A stretch of DNA of 5,764 nucleotides from an uncultured Lachnospiraceae bacterium (lineage in GTDB: Bacteria; Bacillota; Clostridia; Lachnospirales; Lachnospiraceae): positions 2,329 through 8,092 of the forward strand of contig CAJUCK010000080.1 in NCBI GenBank assembly GCA_910585395.1, given 5' to 3'. The translations under genes were made by a program, and so were the position numbers. Shown here piece after piece: positions 1-5,438 of the stretch. The first letter of the stretch is position 1. Each line of letters starts with the position of its first letter. The notes under the pieces were generated by a model. That model saw nothing but the letters and a program-made list of their open reading frames with translations. It was not told the origin of the DNA and did no database searches.

Positions 1-18
1 AAAATATACTTTTTTCAT
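1..18 (-). CDS. Start of an unidentified gene leaving the window on the left (partial)
   Basis: On the minus strand an ATG at 18-16 is followed by open codons giving MKKVYF up to the window edge. A purine-rich AGGAAA stretch sits about seven bases upstream and could serve as the ribosome binding site. A Met-Lys-Lys opening is common for secreted or membrane proteins in this group, but six residues identify nothing. The orientation matches all the other genes up to 5250, and a promoter-like pair lies upstream at 63-92. It could equally be a chance ATG. Confidence 0.3.
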
Positions 19-62
19 ACAACTGTTTCCTGTTCTTTTACTTCAAATTTTTCAAAAAAATA

Positions 63-92
63 ATTAAAAGTGCTCTCAGCGCCCTTTCACAA
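63..92 (-). promoter_or_regulatory. Possible sigma-A promoter for the leftward gene at the window edge
   Basis: On the minus strand TTGTGA (92-87) is separated by 18 bases from TTTAAT (68-63). The -10 matches consensus at five of six positions, the -35 at four. It would give a leader of about 40 bases before the ATG at 18. In such AT-rich DNA this level of match is only suggestive. Confidence 0.28.
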
Positions 93-182
93 TATTAAAA
101 ATAAAACTTTTATTCCTGTATCAAACACAATTCTGTATCAATTTTCCACCATCACACGAACGAATATTTTATCTTTCATTAA

Positions 183-213
183 GAAAGGCTGCCTTTCTCC
201 AAAGCAGCCTTTC
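183..213 (-). terminator. Terminator-like hairpin downstream of the 6S-like RNA
   Basis: GAAAGGCTGC (183-192) pairs perfectly with GCAGCCTTTC (204-213) around an 11-base loop. Read on the minus strand the stem is preceded by an A-rich stretch and followed by only a short TT before AATG, so the U-tract is weak. Read on the plus strand it is followed by CTCTTTT. The best reading is the end of the leftward transcript starting near 536, giving a precursor of about 360 nt, with possible bidirectional use. The stem is certain; the function and strand are inferred. Confidence 0.45.
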
Positions 214-214
214 C

Positions 215-328
215 TCTTTTGTAAATTTATCTCTTGTACTTTAACATTCTTTTGTATCTTCTATCCTTCGTATTTTAATATTCTTTTGAAACTTATGCGC
301 AAACTATCTTTTGTAAAGATCTTTTGTA
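215..328. repeat. Cluster of degenerate TCTTTTG direct repeats
   Basis: TCTTTTGTA occurs exactly at 215-223, 248-256, 307-315 and 320-328, with a variant TCTTTTGAA at about 282-290; the first three units are about 33 bases apart. Within the cluster a 27-base segment at 228-254 recurs at 262-288 with five differences, all purine-purine or pyrimidine-pyrimidine exchanges. The array lies between the 3' end of the 6S-like RNA and the hairpin at 183-213. No open reading frame explains it. It may be a spacer RNA segment or a decayed tandem duplication. Confidence 0.5.
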
Positions 329-339
329 TCTTGTACTTT

Positions 340-536
340 TTCTGGAAAGTACCCCAAAATGCCGTTTCCTGCAATTTTGACTCCTAGCCAAGCTAGGTGG
401 GTAACCGCAGCCTCTCTTCTGCCTTCCGCTGCATAATGACGGCTTGACATCCAATTGGCAATATAAGAATCCCATGAAAGTAAATGTAGGTTCAAAATAA
501 CAGGGTATCGAACACCTCAGGAATACTTTCTAGCAT
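340..536 (-). ncRNA. ssrS: 6S RNA (RNA polymerase-binding regulatory RNA)
   Basis: 6S RNA mimics a melted promoter, binds the housekeeping sigma holoenzyme and dampens transcription in slow growth. A near-consensus promoter (543-571) points into this segment, which has no credible reading frame. The predicted 5' and 3' ends pair: 520-530 with 345-355 (11 pairs), 511-517 with 357-363 (7 pairs, several wobbles), and 492-504 with 368-380 (12 of 13 pairs). Inside lies a large asymmetric bubble whose 3' side carries a small hairpin, CCTAGC (383-388) with GCTAGG (392-397), then an apical arm with GCAGC (407-411) pairing GCTGC (428-432). A long closing stem, a central bubble with a small 3'-side hairpin, an apical arm and a length near 200 nt are the recognised 6S plan. 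Ends are inferred: the 5' end from the promoter, the 3' end from the closing stem. Another structured RNA class is possible but less likely. Confidence 0.8.
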
Positions 537-542
537 ACACTG

Positions 543-571
543 ATTATACTCTATTATGCCCCAAACCGCAA
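543..571 (-). promoter_or_regulatory. Strong sigma-A promoter of the 6S-like RNA
   Basis: On the minus strand TTGCGG (571-566) and a perfect TATAAT (548-543) are separated by exactly 17 bases. The predicted transcription start is the A at about 536, five bases before the outermost closing stem of the RNA. A promoter this good pointing at 200 bases without a gene is the main independent evidence for a non-coding RNA gene. Its -35 end lies only about 35 bases past the stop codon of the transpeptidase reading frame. Confidence 0.8.
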
Positions 572-613
572 CTAAAAATTAATGTTAATTTCATGTTGAA
601 GACACATTAATTT
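572..613 (-). terminator. AT-rich terminator-like hairpin at the end of the transpeptidase gene
   Basis: Bases 576-585 pair with 604-613 (10 pairs, AAATTAATGT with ACATTAATTT) around an 18-base loop. On the minus strand the stem runs into TTTTTAG. It overlaps the stop codon at 607-609. The stem is nearly all A-T, so it would be a weak terminator; read-through into the 6S-like promoter just downstream is possible. Confidence 0.38.
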
Positions 614-1875
614 CCAATCTCTTGTTCTGGTGCTGATTTCTGCCCATTATCTGGTGAAACAGGAATCTGCTGGTCATCTATGACAATCACCTTCATCTCA
701 GCCTCTGATCTCGCGCCGCCATCTGGATTCACTGCTGTATACGTGACAATATAGGTTCCGGCTTTGTCGAAGATAAATGCTCCCTGAGCTGTCCACTCGC
801 TCTCGGTTCCATCTGGCTTTTTCACTGAAACTTTAATCTGAGCTGTTACATCTTTGCCAGACAGAAGCACTGCTCTCACATCTTTCCGAAGTTCCAGCCC
901 ATCCCCAGTGACAATCTGCTGTTCTTCTTTCACACCGGAAATTACAGGTGCCTTCGTATCTTTCACAGTAACTGTCATCGTCTTTACTGCTGTTGCATTT
1001 TTGTTATTTGGATTGGTCACGGAATATTGTACCACATAAATTCCCAAAGCATCAAATCGATACCTTGTGTAAGCTGCTGCATTCAACAACTGGAATTGTT
1101 TCGCTCCTGGAGCTTTAACCTTAATGGCGATACCTGAGGTCATATTCACACCAGATACCAGTTTCGCTGTCACGCCAGCTTTTAAATTCAATATATCTTT
1201 ATACTCTGCTTTCCTTGTGGCAGTGATACCGGCAAATAATGGAGTTTTCGTATCTTTCACTGTAATGACAGTTTCTTTCTTTGCCACTGCCTTCTTATTG
1301 TACGGATTCGCCACTGTATACTGCACATAATAAATACCTGTCTTGCTGAATTTATACTTCTTATACGCATTTGCTGAAAGTTTCTTATAACTCTTGCTTC
1401 CTGGTTCCTTCACTTTGATGACGATTTTAGATGTCATATTTTTGCCAGATACCAGTTTTGCCTTAACTTTATATTTCAGATTTTTAACAGCATTATATTC
1501 TAATGTTTTCTTTGAAGAAACACCTGAAATTCTAGGTTTTTTAGTATCTTTTACTGTAACCTTTGAAGTCACTTTTGTTACCATACCATTGTTAGGATTG
1601 GTAACATAATAATTGATTTTGTAGGTTCCCAGTTTCTTCAGTTTAATGGTACTCTTCTTATATAGTTTTTCCGTTTTACTCTTTGGATAAACAATTTTTA
1701 TCTGAATCTTTTTTGTCAGATTTTTCTTATCGACTGTATATGCTGTTATTTTAGCGCGCAGCTTTAAGGTGCTGTTATACTCTTTCTTTTGGGATTTCTT
1801 CACCCCTTTTATAATAGCTTTCTGCGTATCTACTACTGTATACCACATCGGCAGAAGCACTTCTTCCCAATGCAT
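607..1875 (-). pseudogene. C-terminal Ig-like repeat region of the L,D-transpeptidase, out of frame with its N-terminal part
   Basis: This 422-codon frame holds four tandem Ig-like (bacterial cell-surface) repeats of 94-98 residues at 1824-1543, 1542-1249, 1248-955 and 954-673, each ending in a V-K-D-T-K type linker (VIDD in the last), followed by a 21-residue polar tail. Its first 11 residues (MHWEEVLLPM...) are not protein-like, there is no ribosome binding site before the ATG at 1875, and it has no signal peptide. From residue 12 onward (YTVVDT) it reads exactly as the continuation of the Ig-like domain that ends the upstream frame. I therefore read it as the downstream part of one gene, separated by a frameshift of +1 sense (one extra or two missing bases). 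The first repeat is extremely lysine-rich (about 25 of 94), the last is mixed and partly acidic. The repeats probably form an extended stalk or bind wall polymers. Whether they are still translated depends on whether the frameshift is real and fixed. Confidence 0.8.
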
Positions 1876-2056
1876 CTGTAATTATGTACGTTACCCGGTA
1901 ACTGCCTGTTTTTTTGGTATCTACAGTACCACTGCTGGTCAGTCTGTGGGTGATATCATTTCCCAGGGAATCTTTGGCTACAATTCCTGCATTAGCATTA
2001 AACGCTGAGCCATATGGAATCGCCGTCTGTACACCTGAAACATCAATAGAAGGACG
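673..2056 (-). repeat. Five tandem Ig-like repeats spanning the frameshift
   Basis: Repeat 1 (about 2056-1825) lies in the catalytic reading frame and crosses the frameshift; repeats 2-5 follow at 1824-1543, 1542-1249, 1248-955 and 954-673. Shared landmarks are an I-x-G-V opening, an N-M/V/I-T turn in the middle, a G-T/I-Y-x-V-x-Y strand, N-P-N/D and the closing VTVKDT linker. Repeats 3 and 4 are the closest pair (both have KLVSG-NMTS) and are about 294 bases apart, and the DNA coding the linkers near 960, 1254 and 1548 is also nearly identical, which points to tandem duplication. Confidence 0.85.
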
Positions 2057-2632
2057 AAGACTGCTATATGGATTTCCCGACATTGGATCGGTAGGGTCCC
2101 ATCCTCTGCTGCCATATCTGGCAGGTATCTTGATAGCTTCTGGCTTGCCTAACGGATCATTGGCCGCTGAACCATATATAATTGTTACTTTTGTTCCCAG
2201 GGGGCAGTTATCATATATCCACTTGGCATCTGCCACAGTCAGACGCACACAGCCATGACTGGCTGTTGTTCCCAATTTATTATACTGCACATAAGACTGC
2301 GAAGCATAATCACCATTGACATAATACCACACGGAATGGAACAAATAGCCTCCTGTAATCCGGGTGCAGTACTGGCCATAAGAAGGACCATCCAATACGT
2401 GCCACCTAAGCTTATTGGGGGTATAAAATGTGCCAACGGGTGTCGCTGAACCAACAGAACAAACAAAAGCTCTGTCAGGCTTACCATTGCGGAATACTGT
2501 TACCACATTTGTTCCCTTATTTACCTGAATCGTATAACTGCCTGCCGCCTGTGCTTCTCCTTTATACATGAAAACAGCAGACAACAAGATAAGACAAAAC
2601 GCCAATAAAATTGTTACTTTTCTCTTTTTCAT
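1775..2632 (-). CDS. Secreted L,D-transpeptidase (YkuD domain) with one Ig-like repeat
   Basis: This enzyme class makes 3-3 cross-links in peptidoglycan, or attaches proteins to it, outside the membrane. The chosen start at 2632 encodes MKKRK followed by a hydrophobic stretch and a likely signal peptidase site after AQA (about residue 29). An ATG 12 bases upstream is in frame, but it overlaps the ribosome binding site GGAGGG of the chosen start, so it is rejected. The YkuD domain covers about residues 32-152, with the signature SHGCVR at 125-130 (catalytic Cys128, His126) and a conserved histidine at 99 in FHS. A spacer with DPTDPMSGNPYSSLRP leads to an Ig-like repeat from about residue 193. 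After ADVVY (residue 265) the frame continues with about 20 unrelated residues and stops, while the expected continuation YTVVDT lies in the next frame. The catalytic part is therefore complete but the product is cut off from four further repeats. Confidence 0.9.
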   Translation of the reverse strand: MKKRKVTILLAFCLILLSAVFMYKGEAQAAGSYTIQVNKGTNVVTVFRNGKPDRAFVCSVGSATPVGTFYTPNKLRWHVLDGPSYGQYCTRITGGYLFHSVWYYVNGDYASQSYVQYNKLGTTASHGCVRLTVADAKWIYDNCPLGTKVTIIYGSAANDPLGKPEAIKIPARYGSRGWDPTDPMSGNPYSSLRPSIDVSGVQTAIPYGSAFNANAGIVAKDSLGNDITHRLTSSGTVDTKKTGSYRVTYIITDALGRSASADVVYSSRYAESYYKRGEEIPKERV

Positions 2633-2719
2633 ATTTCCCTCCATTCTGTGCGCTTTTCAGCACAAAAAGGCAGTCAGCGAAAAAAATCAATAAATTTTCT
2701 CACTTTTATTCCTTAATTC

Positions 2720-2754
2720 TGTTAAATTTTACATGCAAAATTGTTAAATTTTAC
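2720..2754. repeat. 13-base direct repeat upstream of the transpeptidase gene
   Basis: TGTTAAATTTTAC is present at 2720-2732 and again, identical, at 2742-2754, a centre-to-centre distance of 22 bases, or about two helical turns. It lies about 90-120 bases upstream of the transpeptidase start codon, in the stretch where its promoter must be. I could not pick a convincing -35/-10 pair there. Such a pair of same-face repeats could bind a regulator, but AT-rich DNA produces some repeats by chance. Confidence 0.45.
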
Positions 2755-2773
2755 CTAATTCATAAATATACAT

Positions 2774-2805
2774 GCTCCCACAGAATACAAAGATTCTGTG
2801 GGAGC
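2774..2805 (-). terminator. Strong hairpin ending the pckA transcript
   Basis: GCTCCCACAGAAT (2774-2786) and ATTCTGTGGGAGC (2793-2805) form a perfect 13-base-pair stem with a six-base loop. It begins about 20 bases after the pckA stop codon. The downstream side on the minus strand (ATGTATATTTATG) is AT-rich but not a clean U-run, so termination may be incomplete or the stem may act mainly as a 3'-end stabiliser. Its position between two codirectional genes with separate functions favours a terminator. Confidence 0.65.
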
Positions 2806-2826
2806 CGAATAAAATTCTTCTCAATT

Positions 2827-4506
2827 TTACAATGTATTTGCCTGGTCTACAACTTTCTTAATAGCTGCTGCAGCATCCTCTGGAAGCTTATTAAATCCGC
2901 CTTCTGCTTCGTCCAGATTTGTTACATAATTTAATCTGTCCTGCATACGAGCCTTCAGCTGGTCAACATAATCCTTATCAGATAAGTTTGGAACAAATCC
3001 TTCCCATTCAAAAATCTCAATATCTGAGAATGGTCCCCACTGTTTGAAGTCAGCCTTCTTCTCAACAATGGCCTCCAATACGCCCAGCGTATCTTTGGGC
3101 TGAACTTTCTTACCCATAAAATCACCTGTATTGATGATATAACAATCTACATTTTTAGACTCAACCAAAGTCTTAAATTTCTCATAATCATTTACTAATG
3201 GATAAGTTCTAAAAGGATTTGCATATGGCTCCACTACCAGCGCATTCGGGTCTACACCTGCTGCAAGTCTTTCTGCTGTGGAACGTTTTGTAGCGAGCGT
3301 AGCTCCCATAACAGAAGCAAGAGATGCGCCTTTTAACTTCACTACCGGCGGAATGGTAGGATCTTTCATAATCCAGAAAATCGCGTTTACCGGAGCTTCA
3401 ATCTTGTCCACACGGTTCGGTGACCATAATTTAGATTTGATTGCACGTCCATTACCATTACGTACATCTTCTGTTACCAGAACAACCTTTCCTTCTTCAT
3501 CCATGGTTGCAGAACAGTTCTGAGCAGTCAATAAATATTTATTATCTTCACATGCAGTAGGATAATCTGCAGTCTTATCAAAATATGTGGGCTCCAATGC
3601 CACGGAAGCGCAGGTCTCTGCATTGATTACAAATGCATCGTCATGCAGTACTTTGATAGAAGGATATTTATTGTTATGCTTTGCGTGTGTAAGAGTAGAT
3701 TTTCCGGAACCAGACAATCCAAATACTGCTGCCACATATTTGGAACCATCATCCAGAGTATACTCTTTCTGTCCACCATGGCAGGAAGCATAACCATTTC
3801 TGTTAGCAAGCGCCCAGGCAAGCGTCAGCGTGCCTTTTTTATGCTCGCCAAAATATCTCATACCTAATATACCTGCACAGTTAGTATCTGTGTTGAAATA
3901 GCACAGGCAGTTCGGGTCAGAAATATCTGTCTTATCTGTTCCAGTCCACTGAGGATCAGAGAAAATATAAATATCTGGTTCATTATCGTACAATTTGGAC
4001 TCCTTATACATCTTCACATACTGATCAGACATATACTGGAAATTCAGCATCCAGGAATATAGAATATTCTCCTCTCCTTCTGGAATTAACAGATGTGCTC
4101 TTACCATGAACTCTGGATCAAGTCCGATGAATACCTCTGCATGGTACATTGTTTTCCATCTGGAATCATATACTGCATCCATCAGAAGCTTATCCAGCTC
4201 TGTGGTGTTCACTCCAGGTTTTCCTGTGATTCTTCTTGCCGGAGCATAACGTCCGGTTATGGAACCATCATTAAATAACAGTACCTTTGCATCTGCATCC
4301 AGACCAAATTCCTCACCTCTATATACAGGCATGTCTGTTACAACAGTTCCCGGAGAATTTTTTGCAAGTTCATATGCCTCTCTCAATGTGTTCACTTTCA
4401 CAACATTGTTTCCATAGAAAGCAGCCTCAATGATGGAGCGTGTCTTTGCAAATCCAACTTTGCCTGGTCCGATTTCTGTTCTTGGATAATAAGCCTTTGT
4501 TGCCAT
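2827..4506 (-). CDS. pckA: Phosphoenolpyruvate carboxykinase (ATP type)
   Basis: This cytosolic enzyme interconverts oxaloacetate plus ATP with phosphoenolpyruvate, CO2 and ADP. In fermentative anaerobes it can run in either direction, so it may serve gluconeogenesis or CO2 fixation toward succinate or propionate. The 559-residue product is full length. Visible landmarks in order are a substrate-binding arginine segment GRYAPARR (85-92), the metal-site region YFGEHKKG (218-225) with lysines 223-224 and His243 in SCHGG, the P-loop GLSGSGKST (263-271), the metal-binding HDD (288-290), and the arginine-rich nucleotide-binding stretch RNGNGR (349-354). The P-loop GSGKST and HDD replace the GTGKTT and GDD typical of the E. 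coli enzyme, as expected for a divergent branch, so assignment to the ATP rather than GTP type rests on the overall match. Start codon ATG at 4506 has AAGGAGG (4517-4523) ten bases upstream. Single-gene unit with its own promoter and terminator. Confidence 0.95.
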   Translation of the reverse strand: MATKAYYPRTEIGPGKVGFAKTRSIIEAAFYGNNVVKVNTLREAYELAKNSPGTVVTDMPVYRGEEFGLDADAKVLLFNDGSITGRYAPARRITGKPGVNTTELDKLLMDAVYDSRWKTMYHAEVFIGLDPEFMVRAHLLIPEGEENILYSWMLNFQYMSDQYVKMYKESKLYDNEPDIYIFSDPQWTGTDKTDISDPNCLCYFNTDTNCAGILGMRYFGEHKKGTLTLAWALANRNGYASCHGGQKEYTLDDGSKYVAAVFGLSGSGKSTLTHAKHNNKYPSIKVLHDDAFVINAETCASVALEPTYFDKTADYPTACEDNKYLLTAQNCSATMDEEGKVVLVTEDVRNGNGRAIKSKLWSPNRVDKIEAPVNAIFWIMKDPTIPPVVKLKGASLASVMGATLATKRSTAERLAAGVDPNALVVEPYANPFRTYPLVNDYEKFKTLVESKNVDCYIINTGDFMGKKVQPKDTLGVLEAIVEKKADFKQWGPFSDIEIFEWEGFVPNLSDKDYVDQLKARMQDRLNYVTNLDEAEGGFNKLPEDAAAAIKKVVDQANTL

Positions 4507-4544
4507 GTTTCCTTGTCCTCCTTAAGTTTTACTTACTACTACAT

Positions 4545-4573
4545 AGAATATCCTTTTGTTATTTTTTTGTCAA
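4545..4573 (-). promoter_or_regulatory. Sigma-A promoter of pckA
   Basis: On the minus strand a perfect TTGACA (4573-4568) and TATTCT (4550-4545) are separated by 17 bases. The predicted leader is about 30 bases and holds the AAGGAGG ribosome binding site at 4517-4523. A second TTGACA lies 24 bases further upstream (4597-4592) without a matching -10, and may be a remnant or an alternative contact. I see no convincing catabolite-control operator. Confidence 0.75.
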
Positions 4574-4610
4574 TGTTTTTTTGCCATTCTCTGTCAAAAA
4601 ATTCCCTCTT

Positions 4611-4854
4611 TCAGGTTTTTGACTGGAATGCTCCAGGAAGCAATTGTGCCAGCGTCATAATACGGTAATCCTGCTCATGATTGGCGAGAATAACTTGAAA
4701 TGTCTCCATATCATAAAACTCCGTCAGAACCTGCCGGCATATTCCACAAGGAGGCAGGTAACCGCCATGTCTGCATTGACTGCAGCCACCATAAATTCCC
4801 ATTCTCCATCTGAATACAGCCAATTTGCTTTCCTTCCACCGCTTTCGCGATTAG
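4611..4854 (-). pseudogene. cdd: Decayed cytidine deaminase, C-terminal remnant
   Basis: Cytidine deaminase converts cytidine or deoxycytidine to the uridine form in pyrimidine salvage. The minus-strand frame ending at 4611 contains PPCGICRQVLTEF, with two of the zinc-binding cysteines, and ends in the family's characteristic TLAQLLPGAF. Upstream the same family can be followed in another frame as IAKAVEGKQIG (around 4850-4820), so at least one frameshift lies near 4790-4825. The N-terminal half with the substrate loop and the catalytic Cys/His-Ala-Glu motif is missing: the sequence above 4854 is AT-rich with stops and shows no match. Intact enzymes have about 130 residues; about half remains. 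There is no ribosome binding site before the ATG at 4823. The remaining frame still has intact zinc cysteines, so decay may be recent. It cannot be active on its own. Confidence 0.8.
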
Positions 4855-4923
4855 TTTTATTTTAAACTATATTCCAGAAAAAATCTATAGAAATCCTGTG
4901 AAATTCATAAACTTTTTATAAAT

Positions 4924-5250
4924 TTACCAAAATTGCCGTTTTGCCCGGTTCATAGATACTGCAAACCAAATAACTACGGTGAGAAACAAGAGCATCAGCG
5001 CTTTCATACCAATAGGAAGCGGCGTAACATAGTCGTTGACAAAACCAACGCTGCCAAAAACTGCCGCTACCGATCCCATAACAATTGTTTTTCCATAAAC
5101 AGCATCAATATACCCTCTCACATCGCGGACTGGAGCATTATCTCTTCCAGTAAAAAAACTGGTGAGCTGCTGGGTCTTTTTCATATTAATAGCCGCATAT
5201 ACTACATAAACCCCATAAGCAAAAATAACAATATCAAAAATAATTATCAT
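4924..5250 (-). CDS. Small three-helix membrane protein of unknown function
   Basis: I do not recognise a named family. The 108-residue product has three predicted membrane segments: about residues 2-21, 55-76 and 82-99. Between the first two is a polar loop (residues 23-54) with the conserved-looking TGRDNAPVRDVRGYIDAVYG; the short tail MNRAKRQFW is basic. No signal-peptide cleavage site, enzyme motif or metal site is evident. The basic residues after segment 1 and after segment 3 suggest that both face the cytoplasm. The start ATG (5250) has a GGGAAGGAA-type ribosome binding site a few bases upstream and a good promoter at 5282-5309. The gene stands alone: the next minus-strand element is the cytidine deaminase remnant, and the upstream neighbour is divergent. 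The coding call is strong because of the promoter, the ribosome binding site and the membrane-protein composition; the 140-codon frame on the other strand is its shadow. Confidence 0.85.
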   Translation of the reverse strand: MIIIFDIVIFAYGVYVVYAAINMKKTQQLTSFFTGRDNAPVRDVRGYIDAVYGKTIVMGSVAAVFGSVGFVNDYVTPLPIGMKALMLLFLTVVIWFAVSMNRAKRQFW

Positions 5251-5281
5251 AATTCCTTCCCTTTCTTAAGTATTTTTTGCT

Positions 5282-5309
5282 ATAATATATTTATTATACT
5301 TGCTGTCAA
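5282..5309 (-). promoter_or_regulatory. Sigma-A promoter of the small membrane protein gene
   Basis: On the minus strand a perfect TTGACA (5309-5304) is followed after 16 bases by TATTAT (5287-5282), five of six matches to consensus. An ATTATA one base upstream gives a 15- or 17-base alternative, so the exact -10 is uncertain. The predicted leader is about 25 bases and contains the AAGGGAAGGAA ribosome binding site. Confidence 0.65.
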
Positions 5310-5363
5310 AAAAGATTGCAATCAAAAACAAAGAAACAAAACACAAAAAAAGTAAAGAAACAA

Positions 5364-5392
5364 TTGAAACTTTTGTCCAATTAGCGTAGAAT
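5364..5392 (+). promoter_or_regulatory. Sigma-A promoter of the response regulator gene
   Basis: TTGAAA (5364-5369) and TAGAAT (5387-5392) are separated by 17 bases, each five of six matches. The predicted start near 5399 gives a leader of about 40 bases with AAGGAG at 5425-5430. It is divergent from the membrane protein promoter, with about 55 bases between the two -35 boxes. Confidence 0.68.
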
Positions 5393-5438
5393 TAGATTTA
5401 GTATTATAAATATTAGTATTCAGCAAGGAGCGATTTGA

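Noticed and set aside
70..387. A 105-codon plus-strand frame in the left intergenic region
   Set aside because: It starts at GTG without a ribosome binding site, is dominated by Phe/Ile/Leu/Ser from AT-rich repeats, and crosses the hairpin at 183-213 and the 3' part of the 6S-like RNA.
394..412. T-box-like string AGGTGGGTAACCGCAG on the plus strand
   Set aside because: It resembles the T-box antiterminator sequence but has an extra base, there is no specifier stem or downstream terminator with a U-run, and no plus-strand gene follows. The 6S-like fold on the other strand explains it.
293..495. Two short minus-strand frames of 60-63 codons
   Set aside because: Both lie within or over the paired segments of the 6S-like RNA, lack ribosome binding sites and match no family I recognise.
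854..1609. Several plus-strand frames of 61-71 codons repeated along the Ig-like region
   Set aside because: They are complements of the tandem repeats on the minus strand, which is why they resemble each other; they have no ribosome binding sites.
2648..2664. Small inverted repeat TGTGC/GCACA in the transpeptidase leader
   Set aside because: Only about five base pairs with an eight-base loop; too small to support a regulatory claim.
4901..4925. Eleven-pair A-T-only hairpin at the stop codon of the small membrane protein gene as a terminator
   Set aside because: The stem (4901-4911 with 4915-4925) is real, but it has no G-C core and no U-tract follows on the minus strand, so I do not call it a terminator.
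4933..5355. A 140-codon plus-strand frame
   Set aside because: It is the shadow of the small membrane protein gene, has an Asn/Lys/Ser-rich composition, runs through both divergent promoters and lacks a ribosome binding site.
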